A DNA stretch of 64,000 nucleotides, from positions 81,321,561 through 81,385,560 of the forward strand of contig NC_088775.1 of assembly GCF_954871325.1 (NCBI RefSeq), given 5' to 3'. A program made the translations under genes and the position numbers. Positions 57,301 through 64,000 of the stretch are shown piece after piece. The stretch is from Gordionus sp. m RMFG-2023 (lineage: Eukaryota > Nematomorpha > Gordioida > Chordodea > Parachordodidae). The notes below the pieces were generated by a model. That model was not told the origin of the DNA. It did no database searches and was given only the letters and a program-made list of their open reading frames with translations. Every line of letters starts with the position of its first letter. Position 1 is the stretch's first letter.

Positions 57301-60300
57301 TTTTTTTAAATCCATTTTTCTAGATAATGCCGCGTTTCTCAGATTGATAAACGATATCGGCAATTTTTAAAACTACTAAAGTTAGAAAAAAGACCCGCGA
57401 ATATATGAATTTTTATCGCCATAATACACATAAATTCACAAGAAAGTTTGTTTGAAATTTGTAGGGTGAATACTAGTGTTGTTAAACGGCTCTGAGTCGA
57501 TTTTTAAAAACGGCCAACTTAATATTTTAGCCAAAAAAATATTTCATAATCCTCGAAATTTCGCTAATAGATGTCTAAACCTTTAAACCATCTTTGAACA
57601 AAATCTTTAAGCCTACGTAATATTACTGAAATCAGGGATTGGATAAAAAAAAAAAAATTTTTTTCAGTTATCATTGAATCCCTTAATTTATCCGATTTTA
57701 AAAAAAGGTAAACTCACCCATGGTGAGTTGCCTACAAATGGTACAAAGGTTTGGCCATCTATTGATGTAATTTCGAGGCTTATTAGGTAATAATATTTTG
57801 CCTAAACTTAATTTAGCCGTTTCTTAAATGGTAAATTTTGGAGATGAGAAAAACGAAATACACTGAATCATTCGTAAAAAGTAGTTGCTATCAGATCTGT
57901 ATCGGTTATCGGATAGGTTATTTAGTAACATCGAAAAATTTCGAATCAAGTTGAATCGGTGAAAAATTTGTGGATGGGCAAAACCCTAATAAATAACTCT
58001 GTTAATTTTTTATTTTGAATTTACTACTAAAGATTTAATATTTTAGTTAAAATAACCCTTAAAATACAAAGGAAAAAAAGGCAGTTTTCAAATAGTACTG
58101 ATCAAAATATGCGTTTGAAATTTAAAAATTTTATCAAAAAATTTATGCCCCGTTAGGACTATTAAAATTTTACGAAAAATTGTCGGGCCTGGCCGGGAAA
58201 TTTTTTATGTACAAATTGTCCGGTCCGTTATAATTTTTTTTAAAATGCGAACCGAGATCTCTAATACTGATTTAAAAGATTTAATCAAAATAGCAATCAA
58301 GTCCAAATCCAAAGATCATATTTTAACATAAATCTTTAAATTACATTTCCATTTATTCCAAGCGGACTCAGTTAAGTCATATTTCTCATAATCAAGCGTG
58401 TAAAGATGATATATATATATATATATTTTTGATATTTATTAAATATTTAATACACATAATGGAAAATCTAACAAATATAAAAACTTTAAAAAAAATGGAA
58501 TCGATTAACTTTCTTTAAATATAATTATATAGGTTAATTTCCACCATTAATAAATTACTGTTGCTATTATAGTTTTTATTTATAATATAGCATATAATTT
58601 CGAAATCTGGAATAATATATTAATCTATTTTCACAAATATTTTTATGACAAAGTTAAACATATAGGGTCGATAATTCTATAAGTATAATTATGTTTAACT
58701 GAAAATTATCAGAGATGGTGTTATCATTTCAATTTATATTTTATTTATTATTATAAAAATAAATTTTTATTAATTTTAAACACAATTCAAAATAAATTAC
58801 CAGATCAGCAATTTTTTAAAAAAATATATATGTATAAACTAAAGCTTTGTATTTTTCATCCTTTTAATTAATTTATCTTGCTTTTGTGTAAATATTATTT
58901 TCTTTTTTTTTCTTTTTTCTGACCTTTGCAAAATTTTACTTTGGCATCGTTTCAATATTATAAAATTTAAGCTTTTAAATGTTAAATAAAATATTCGTTT
59001 ACACGTCATATCAGGATTACCAGGTCAAAATTTTCAAATTATAGAGAAAATTTTATTGCAGACTTTTAGTCCACAAGAGTTCAGCTTCAAAACGGGTAAG
59101 GAAATAGGGCTTTGACTCCCTTTTTTATTCAGTTTTTACTACATTCTATTCTTCTACATCGTGTTATTCCAAAACTAGTTGGGGTCTTAAAAAGGCGTCA
59201 CTTCCATAGGTTAGTCTTGGTTACGTCTACATCTTGTTAGTTGGCCCGTAACTTTAAGATCGAGAAATTGTCAATTCACTTTAGTTGGTCAGTCTTTGAC
59301 ATAAGTTCATACCATTTCAGTCTGCTCTCCTGTATCTTTTACGACAAGGGAGTGACATCCATCTTGTCTTTTAGGTTATCATTAGTCATACGATCCAGCT
59401 TGGTATATCCTAGGCTTCGGATCATTAATATTTCGGTTACATCTCTTTTTCTCAACAGCTTACAATGCCCAAGTTTCACATCAAACAACAAGACCGGTCT
59501 GACGTGGCATATTATTTTATTATTTATAGTGTTATCAAATTTAAGGCGTTTTAAACAATCGCTCAATTTGGAAGCACTAGTAGTTATTTTTTTCAGATAA
59601 TATATACTCTCCGATAATTTATATTTTCCTTTTTTTGTAATAGATTAGCATTATTTCTTTAAGAAATTTTTTGTAATCTAAAAAATGTGTTTTGCAGGAC
59701 CAAATTATTATGTATTTTTTAAATGTATTTCTTTAAAAACTTAAAAATCTGCAATATTGGAAAAATGTCTTGGCTGCTTATATAAAATGTGATACTTTTT
59801 ATAAGTTGGAAATTGAACTTTGAAGGTCTCTATTTAAAAGATAGTAAATATATTGATAAAATTTACTTGAATTTATAATTACAAAAGATAAAGAAAATAA
59901 ATGTCATGTTATTTGTTAAAAGATATTTTATGATTATAATGATTTCTTTTAAAGCACTCTGCCAATAAAGGTGCATAATTTTGGGTGATCCTAGGGAAGG
60001 TTTTCACCAATGAATTTCAATAGAAATATGATCACATAGAATATCAAATTCATAGTGACATTACCCAAAGGCACCTTCACACGTTTTTTTAAGCATATTT
60101 TATTTTTATGTGGCTTATATGGTATCTTATATTATAAATAGTAATCTTTTTTAAATTAAAATAAAAAAGTCATTATATTTTTAAAAAAAATTTAAACTAA
60201 CTTCCAATAGAAAGAGGAAGGGTTCTGGGATTTAATTTAAGGATACATTTCTATACTTTTTTTAACTAAAACACACTAGAAATGTTTATTGATAATTTTA

Positions 60301-61677
60301 TTTTAATTTATTTTTAATATAAAAAAAAGTAAACAAATATCATTTCTAAAACAAATAATTTATTATTTAATAATGTTAAAATTTTTAAAATTGTGGGAAA
60401 ATATGAGATTTATGATAGAGTTCTGTACACATTAAGGAAAAATAATTATGAAATCAAAATTCCTGCCCTGAGAATTATAGGGAAGGTAATTTTAAGAAGT
60501 TTTGGAAAAATGTCTTATCAAGTTATTTTAACCTAAAATGAATAATCCTTGACTCCAATATCTAATTCATTAAAAATCAGCTAATATAAAAATGCCTCAA
60601 GAAATCAAAATATTGTAATAGAGTACATATATGATGGATAATCTTTTTAATGTATTTTGAAATTTTTCTTATGATTAAAATATTCGGAGTTAATTAACAA
60701 TATTCCTGGAAATTTTAATGGAGATTTAGAATTATGTTCCTGGTAATGTTCATAAGAATATGCCCAAAATTCCCAGGAATATGTCCAGCCTTTTATATTA
60801 GTAATCATGCCTCATTTATTATCTTTTTCTTTGTAATGTATGAAAGTTTTTTGATGAGGAAGCCATGCATAAAGGGGTTAAATTATAACATAATATTATA
60901 TTATAGGCTAGTAGTATTATGAAAAAAACCATTTATAATATCTAATCAGGGAGCCATTATTTTAATTGATATATATCATGCCATATATTTATCCAAAACT
61001 CTTTTTAAATTAATTCATTTATAAAATATAAATCACAAAATATTCCATTATACTTTATAATGGTAAATAGTGATGTTAAAAGGCTCGCTAGCCATATTAC
61101 AAATGTATGTAAATTCAATTGTAAAATTTATCTAGAAGGGTGGGAGAGGGGAGGGTTCAAATTAAGAAACTCTTGAAGATTTAATAAAAATAATTTAAAT
61201 AAATCTATTAAATAATGATATTTATTAAATACAATTTGATTTTAATTAACAAAATATTGTTATTCATGCATATAGTTAAGTAACTATAAATAATAAAACA
61301 AATGTTAGCCTTTCTGAAACATATCAAGTTATGTTTATAATTAAGTAATTACCTAATATCGATTGTAATTTGAAATGAGTTTCTACTGGTTTATAAGATT
61401 GAAATTTTGAACGTTGATTTCTAAATTTAGAAATATCTTATTAGTTAATTTTAATAAATTACCTTAATTTTATAAATATATTGTATAGTTCAGAATTTTG
61501 TTTTTGCAATGCTTTAATTTGATTTTCAGCTAATGTCAATTCTAAGTTGTACTCCTGGAAAAATAGGTATTTTTTGGATAAGAGCAAATATATTGCACAA
61601 AGACCCCATATTAAGAGAATAGATATTATAGTGTATTTAAGTTTTCCAAGTATCATTATAGAATATTTTTTGTACAT
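42307..61677 (-). CDS. FUT8: Alpha-1,6-fucosyltransferase (FUT8)
   Basis: Minus-strand exons are 61463-61677, 61353-61420, 53059-53311, 52617-52728, 52133-52373, 51141-51429, 43201-43419, 42789-42939 and 42307-42648, all with GT..AG introns and closing phases. The product is 629 residues (human 575). The N-terminus has a type II membrane anchor (YTIISILLIWGLCAIYLLL) and a coiled coil with QIKALQKQNSELY. The catalytic part shows CGFGCQIHHVIYCLVVAFSS, HPIVGIHVRRTDKIGTEASF (Arg-Arg and Asp of motif I, about 397-400), RRVYIATDD (about 453-456) and YLDIYFLARCNYLVCTFSSQ. It ends in the FUT8-specific SH3 domain (FYSLDDIYYYGG, NGYSLGKILENGK). The enzyme adds core fucose to N-glycans in the Golgi using GDP-fucose. 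Two introns of about 8 kb are filled with transposons. Confidence 0.96.
44035..45325 (+). pseudogene. hAT transposase (ZMYM1-like), disrupted by a nested repeat
   Basis: Plus-strand fragments include FKELEEPFAITEISQWPE, FHILYFIVESKADYTCLIF, VPKNAMDALHYFKHIL and, near 44710-44770, NYERTFSFLRRIT. After the nested repeat the dimerisation block continues with RSTTSESRLKGLDLLNI and IIEKLVQSQRRLDFTL, ending at 45325. This order is that of ZMYM1-type hAT transposases. Several stops, such as those near 44370 and 44540, make it non-functional. Confidence 0.8.
44768..45178. repeat. GGCCCGG-family repeat nested in the hAT transposase
   Basis: Starts CAGAGGCCTACAG and ends CCTGCAGGTCTCTG, with at least eight GGCCCGG-like words between T/A runs. 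It splits the C-terminal block of the hAT transposase, showing that the repeat is a mobile unit and younger than the hAT copy. A target duplication is not clear. Confidence 0.75.
45588..47214. other. FUT8 intron 6, unassigned part
   Basis: AT-rich intron DNA. A 79-codon plus-strand frame at 46724-46963 has no motif I recognise; it could belong to the P-element remnant that follows, but this is not supported by a known block. Confidence 0.4.
47215..48880 (+). pseudogene. P-element/THAP9-type transposase remnant
   Basis: Plus-strand fragments follow the order of THAP9/P-element transposases. IIDLKSIMKKLKTKNLI is at about 47250, FVDYLKAYNYLRDQFCLPSE at about 47427 and STLRTWSQQI next. YHGYVDLGNRI is at about 47870, then WKIPIGYFLVSYVTANLF (47970), LLHNTGAICKAIVCD (48050), RKGLRAANKIHQSYIDHH (48350) and VKLAVQVMSSSAAKGIL (48450). 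VYKSNRKVCIIGLILSMKS follows near 48760. Frameshifts at about 47418, 47760 and 48290 and several stops make it inactive. The THAP zinc finger was not found. It lies in FUT8 intron 6 on the strand opposite to the gene. Confidence 0.85.
48881..49999. other. FUT8 intron 6, no gene seen
   Basis: AT-rich sequence with no coding region or repeat boundary that I can support. Confidence 0.4.
50000..50209. repeat. Fold-back MITE (ACGGCTC family) in FUT8 intron 6
   Basis: Starts ATGTTGTTAAACGGCTAG and ends AATCGAGCAGTTTAACA. Central words TTTGGCTAATAGATGTCC and ATCTTTGAGCAAAATATT match the family. Confidence 0.75.
50210..51140. other. End of FUT8 intron 6, no gene seen
   Basis: Contains a plus-strand fragment with NEADRFYKHCPYFK near 50240 that I cannot assign, then T/A-rich sequence with repeated TTATTTTATA words up to the exon at 51141. 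Confidence 0.35.
51746..51855. repeat. Tandem repeat, 26-bp unit, four copies
   Basis: Four consecutive copies of a 26-base unit beginning GTCGAAGCTATGTAGCCGG, plus a partial fifth. Only one substitution is seen, at the start of the fourth copy. The unit is richer in G and C than its surroundings. It sits in FUT8 intron 5 (51430-52132). Confidence 0.92.
53312..53810. other. Start of FUT8 intron 2 (gene orientation), no gene seen
   Basis: AT-rich intron DNA with a C run at 53382-53394. Confidence 0.4.
53811..54265. repeat. GGCCCGG-family repeat in FUT8 intron
   Basis: Starts CAGACCTGCAGACCCGGCCC. Further words GAACCGGGCCAGC, GTCTGCCCAGTCCG and CGGGTAGAATAGGCCAG are separated by AT-rich DNA, and the right end is eroded. 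Confidence 0.55.
54890..55225 (+). pseudogene. Pogo/CENP-B-type transposase N-terminal fragment
   Basis: A plus-strand frame reads ENNDNQKASILQMLKDKIP and, after a frame change, LSIKRYNKLFKRNEDFQER then VFSPIQEAKLTDYLIKGSRL and FSGLCPKQVF, ending at a TAA near 55225. The layout resembles the helix-turn-helix plus FTPEQExxLxxYL segment common at the N-terminus of pogo/jerky-type transposases. No DDE core was seen. A fragment at 55713-55857 (QAFESLQVNQKKFLCSDK) could be a downstream piece, but is unassigned. Confidence 0.5.
55486..55690. repeat. Fold-back MITE (ACGGCTC family), diverged copy
   Basis: GGTCAACTCAATATTTTAGTC at the left and AATACTGAGTTAGCCATTTT at the right pair as inverted arms. 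The centre has TTAATAGATGGTCAAATC and TTTGTGAGAAAAATC. Confidence 0.7.
56165..56262. repeat. GGCCCGG-family repeat fragment
   Basis: GACCGGGCGAATTACC, AACGGGCCGGTCCAG and AATGGGCCAGG are interleaved with A/T runs. The ends are lost. Confidence 0.45.
56381..56546. mobile_element. Pogo/Tigger-type MITE
   Basis: A 166-bp unit starting CAGTAAAACCAGTCTAATTT and ending TTAGACAAGTTTTACTG, an inverted repeat of about 24 bases. It is flanked by TA on both sides (56379-56380, 56547-56548). CAGTAAAAC termini with TA duplication are typical of the pogo/Tigger group. No coding capacity. Confidence 0.85.
56549..57473. other. FUT8 intron, no gene seen
   Basis: AT-rich intron DNA. The 79-codon frame at 57070-57309 has no recognisable motif and runs into homopolymers. 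Confidence 0.4.
57474..57627. repeat. Fold-back MITE (ACGGCTC family), left part
   Basis: TAGTGTTGTTAAACGGCTC followed by GAGTCGATTTTTAAAAACGG and the family centre TTTCGCTAATAGATGTC, ending near TAATATTACTG. The right arm is missing. Confidence 0.75.
57695..57838. repeat. Fold-back MITE (ACGGCTC family), opposite orientation
   Basis: Family words TACAAAGGTTTGGCCATCTA, TTTCGAGGCTTATTAGG and AATTTAGCCGTTTCTTAAA appear in reverse orientation to the neighbour at 57474. Confidence 0.65.
58145..58263. repeat. GGCCCGG-family repeat fragment
   Basis: TGTCGGGCCTGGCCGGG and TGTCCGGTCCG lie between A/T runs, followed by GAGATCTCTAA. Confidence 0.5.
59240..59600 (-). pseudogene. Non-LTR retrotransposon (LINE) 3' coding fragment
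   Basis: The minus-strand frame 59339-59566 reads on to about 59262. It contains LRKRDVTEILMIRSLGYTKL, DRMTNDNLKDKMDVTPLS and then KIQESRLKWYELMSKTD. This matches the block after the RT domain in many animal LINEs, where the pattern is xxRxLRWxxGxTRxDRxRNxxIRxxLxVxPIxxKxxExRLRWxGHVxR. Upstream, CHVRPVLLFDVKLGHC is also in place. Only this tail remains, lying in FUT8 intron 2. Confidence 0.7.
59601..61352. other. FUT8 intron 2, distal part, no gene seen
   Basis: AT-rich intron DNA with no repeat that I can bound. A TAGTGATGTTAAAAGGCTCG word at 61068 is a trace of the fold-back family. Confidence 0.4.
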
Positions 61678-62340
61678 CTCATCACTACAACATTATTTTA
61701 TCACAAAAAACTGAAAAACAAAAAAAAATTTGAAACATATCATCATGTTCATGATTAGGTTGCGTTTAGTCGAATCAATAACAATATGTTTACTCAATGA
61801 CATTAAAAATTCTTCATAGAATCTAAAAAGAGAGAAACTAGATGTAATAAAAAATATATAATAGCTAATTAAAGAGTTTATAAACAAAGTATATAAGATA
61901 TATGTAGGGATTTTAGGGATTCAATTTGACAATAATTAAGGATTTTTATTTAAGTAATAAAATAATTATTTCGGTAAAAGATAATTTTATATAAAAAAAA
62001 ACATTTTAATATAATTTCAACAGTAAAATAAATTAACTTTTACAATTATCGTTACTTTATATATTTGATTTATAGCCACAAAATAATATACAAACAGATA
62101 ATAATATAAAGTATTTTATATATAATATTATTACATGAATCAAATAAAATTTATAAAAATAAGAAAAAAATGTATATTACATGGGGAAAGGATGAACGTG
62201 ATTCCGTATTAATATATTAAATAATAAGGGTCTTATTACATTTTAATAAATTTTGGTCGGTATTTAGCAAAGGTTGGTATTTAGAATATTTCCATAGATT
62301 CACTTGAGAATAATTGGCTGTCAGACTTATGACATTCTAG
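61678..62340. other. Upstream region of FUT8
   Basis: The FUT8 promoter should lie here (the gene reads leftward from 61677). The minus-strand frame 61693-61887 has a hydrophobic composition but no family match. No regulatory motif can be named. Confidence 0.4.
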
Positions 62341-62379
62341 CCAATATTATTGCAGAAATCCATAGGTCTTACAAAATTC

Positions 62380-63132
62380 AAAACAAGGTTAAGATGATTA
62401 CGGATAATGGGTCTAATTTCCTGAAGGCCTTCAGGTTTTAAATTTATTATAATTTTTTTATAATATGATAATGTAATAGCTGCTATCGTTCATCCTAGTT
62501 TTAAGTTAAATTGACCATACATTAATTTAACTGAATCTAAAGGGCAACTTGATAGGCTGATGGTAACGTTAAAAAATGGCATGCCTAACTACGATACCAT
62601 AGCAAGATCGAAACCGCAGCCTTCCATAGACGATTTTTTTGAAATAAATAATAATAATATTATTATTGAACCTCTAGATGCTTTTTTTAAATCTAAAAAT
62701 ACTAATTTAAATATTTTTGATGATTTTTTTCATATAAAAAGTTTGTTTATTAAATTTAATACTGCGTTGCCCTCAAGTGCTAGTGCTGAACGATAATTTA
62801 GTATGGCAAAGCTTATACTTTCAGATCGTCGCTCTAGACTTGGGGATGACAGTACCGAAATGTTATTATTATTAAAGTGCAATAATAAATAAATTATATA
62901 TATATGTAACAAATTATAGTCATGTTTTTCAATATTTTATTTGTGGAAATAAAGATACGTAAAAAAAAATATTTTAAAAAAAAATCAAAGTAGCGTAAAA
63001 AGTAGCTTAAAGTAGCTAATAGCGCGCTACTCATTTGAAAACGATAGCGGTAGCGATAGCGAACTACTTTTATTATAAAATAGCGGTAGCGATAGCGCGC
63101 TACTTTTAAAAGTAGCGTTTAACAACACTGCA
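62380..63132 (+). mobile_element. hAT transposon remnant, right part
   Basis: The plus strand reads ITDNGSNFLKAFRF near 62398, then DNVIAAIVHPSFKLNW (62468). The open frame 62560-62796 contains FIKFNTALPSSASAER, continuing with FSMAKLILSDRRSRLGDD and TEMLLLLKCNNK. This is a hAT catalytic block plus dimerisation domain with an internal stop. The right end (AAAAGTAGCGTTTAACAACACTG) is a hAT-type terminus, preceded by repeated GTAGCGATAGCG words. The left end is missing, and no target duplication could be paired. Confidence 0.8.
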
Positions 63133-63173
63133 CGACACCCCCACTGGACATATTTCATCACCTCTGACAATTC

Positions 63174-63640
63174 CTACCACCATGCTGTAAATTCCATATA
63201 TAGTAAAATACTCCTTCTAAACCCTGAAACACAGTCGCCATCTATATCTGAAATATCGGTGCAGACACACTCAAACCAACAGCAACCTCCGAAATCAAAC
63301 AACCCCTTTGGTGTAGTTATAGTCAACAACCTCTGCATCTCTTTCCTCACCCGTAATTGCAAATATGCATTCGAAAAATCCACTAGAAAACATCTGTCCC
63401 CATTCAAATAGAACAATGTTTCCTCTATCCTGGTTAACGGATACTTCACCTCAACCACATATGATTCAAACGTTACCCGGAAATCCGCATACAACCGCAA
63501 CTTCCCATTGGCCTTCTTCATGGGTACCAAAGGCGTCGCCCACTCGCTGTACTCAACCGGGCTCACTATGCCCTCTTCTAACCAGCGATCTAACTCTCTC
63601 TCCACCTCCTGCCTCCATTCAAAATAACTCTATGCACAGC
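63174..63640 (-). pseudogene. Ty3/gypsy reverse transcriptase fragment related to element A
   Basis: The minus strand reads ELDRWLEEGIVSPVEYSEWA, KKANGKLRLYADFRVTF, YVVEVKYPLTRIEETL, FLVDFSNAYLQLRVRKE and TITTPKGLFDFGG. These are the fingers and palm up to before the catalytic box. It is close to element A of this window at the same positions, but with a different base composition: notably C-rich on the plus strand, unlike its neighbours. Frameshifts follow near 63290, and the YxDD region is degraded. No LTRs are nearby. Confidence 0.88.
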
Positions 63641-63653
63641 ACAATATTTTGGT

Positions 63654-63742
63654 TAGTGTTGTTAAACGGCTCGTTTTGAGCCGATTTTTAAATACGGCTA
63701 TCCAGAAAAATATTACGCAAGCCAAAAGATCATAGTAGGAAC
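63654..63742. repeat. Fold-back MITE (ACGGCTC family), left arm
   Basis: TAGTGTTGTTAAACGGCTCG, then TTTTGAGCCGATTTTTAAATAC and CCAGAAAAATATTACGCAAG. Truncated before the centre. Confidence 0.7.
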
Positions 63743-63749
63743 ATAGACC

Positions 63750-64000
63750 AGGGCCTTAGCCAGAAATTTTTCGCTAGGGGGGCCTGCTGCTTACTTAAGG
63801 GGGCCACTATTTTTTTTTAAATAAAACAAATAATTAAGCATTTATATAATTTTTATTTTTATTAGAAATTTATTAATGTAATATAAATACAAAATAATAT
63901 TATATTTACAATTCTTTAAATGCATGATGATATTTTTTTATTCATAATATTTAGGATAAAATTATGTGTTTTTTTAACTTCTGCAGGTAATAATCCTTAT
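63750..64000. mobile_element. Possible left end of a ZMYM1-like hAT element running off the window
   Basis: CCAGGGCCTTAGCCAGAAAT and GCTAGGGGGGCC followed by AAGGGGGCCACTA resemble the G-rich termini of ZMYM1-type hAT elements. The rest lies beyond the window, so it cannot be confirmed. Confidence 0.45.

Noticed and set aside
59241-59600. 119-codon plus-strand frame
   Set aside because: The minus strand carries the LINE tail, and the plus frame is its shadow.
63365-63679. 104-codon plus-strand frame
   Set aside because: Antisense of the gypsy RT fragment. It is open because of that fragment's C-rich composition.
1-64000. tRNA or rRNA genes
   Set aside because: I looked for cloverleaf-like conserved words (GGTTCGAATCC-type arms) and rRNA core words, and saw none that I could support by eye. 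A tRNAscan or Infernal run would settle this.

Overview
This window is animal nuclear DNA from a strongly AT-rich, transposon-rich genome. The evidence is spliced genes with GT..AG introns, metazoan-type gene families (FUT8 with its SH3 domain, a class I Rab11-FIP, a PRELI/SLMO protein) and an animal-style mix of Ty3/gypsy, hAT, P-element, pogo, Harbinger and non-LTR elements. The host genes are strongly diverged and have introns of only 39-73 nt next to introns of 6-8 kb. This suggests a fast-evolving invertebrate; I cannot name the species or phylum from sequence alone.

Three host genes can be assembled exon by exon, each with intron phases that close exactly. (1) A PRELID3/SLMO mitochondrial lipid-transfer gene, minus strand, 16422-17223: six exons, 188 residues, introns of 39-65 nt. 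(2) A Rab11-FIP class I gene, plus strand, 31930-40554: eight exons, 690 residues. It has an N-terminal C2 domain, NPF motifs and a C-terminal Rab11-binding coil. It also carries an IPT/TIG domain resembling that of exocyst Sec5/EXOC2 in the middle, a combination I do not know from human or fly FIPs and the most interesting item here. (3) The alpha-1,6-fucosyltransferase FUT8, minus strand, 42307-61677: nine exons, 629 residues, with all three fucosyltransferase motifs and the SH3 domain. Genes 2 and 3 are convergent, with about 1.75 kb between their stop codons.

Most of the rest is mobile DNA. A Ty3/gypsy element A (19673-29734, 4-bp target duplication) is split by a nested gypsy element B (22926-26411, 5-bp duplication TAAGG). 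Element A has an extra zinc-knuckle ORF downstream of integrase. At least six hAT elements or derivatives are recognisable, five of them with exact 8-bp target duplications (4980-6683, 13843-14894, 15455-16171, 33666-34298, 35994-36922), plus 43663-45579, also with an exact 8-bp duplication. A P-element/THAP9-type transposase remnant (about 47215-48880), a pogo-type transposase fragment and pogo MITE, a Harbinger-type MITE and several non-LTR reverse transcriptase remnants are also present. Two high-copy short repeat families recur: a fold-back repeat starting TAGTGTTGTTAAACGGCTC, and a GGCCCGG-rich repeat bounded by CAGAGACCTGCAG-like ends.

The first 16 kb and the stretches between the named features hold no recognisable host gene. 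They are AT-rich, with homopolymer tracts and decayed repeats.
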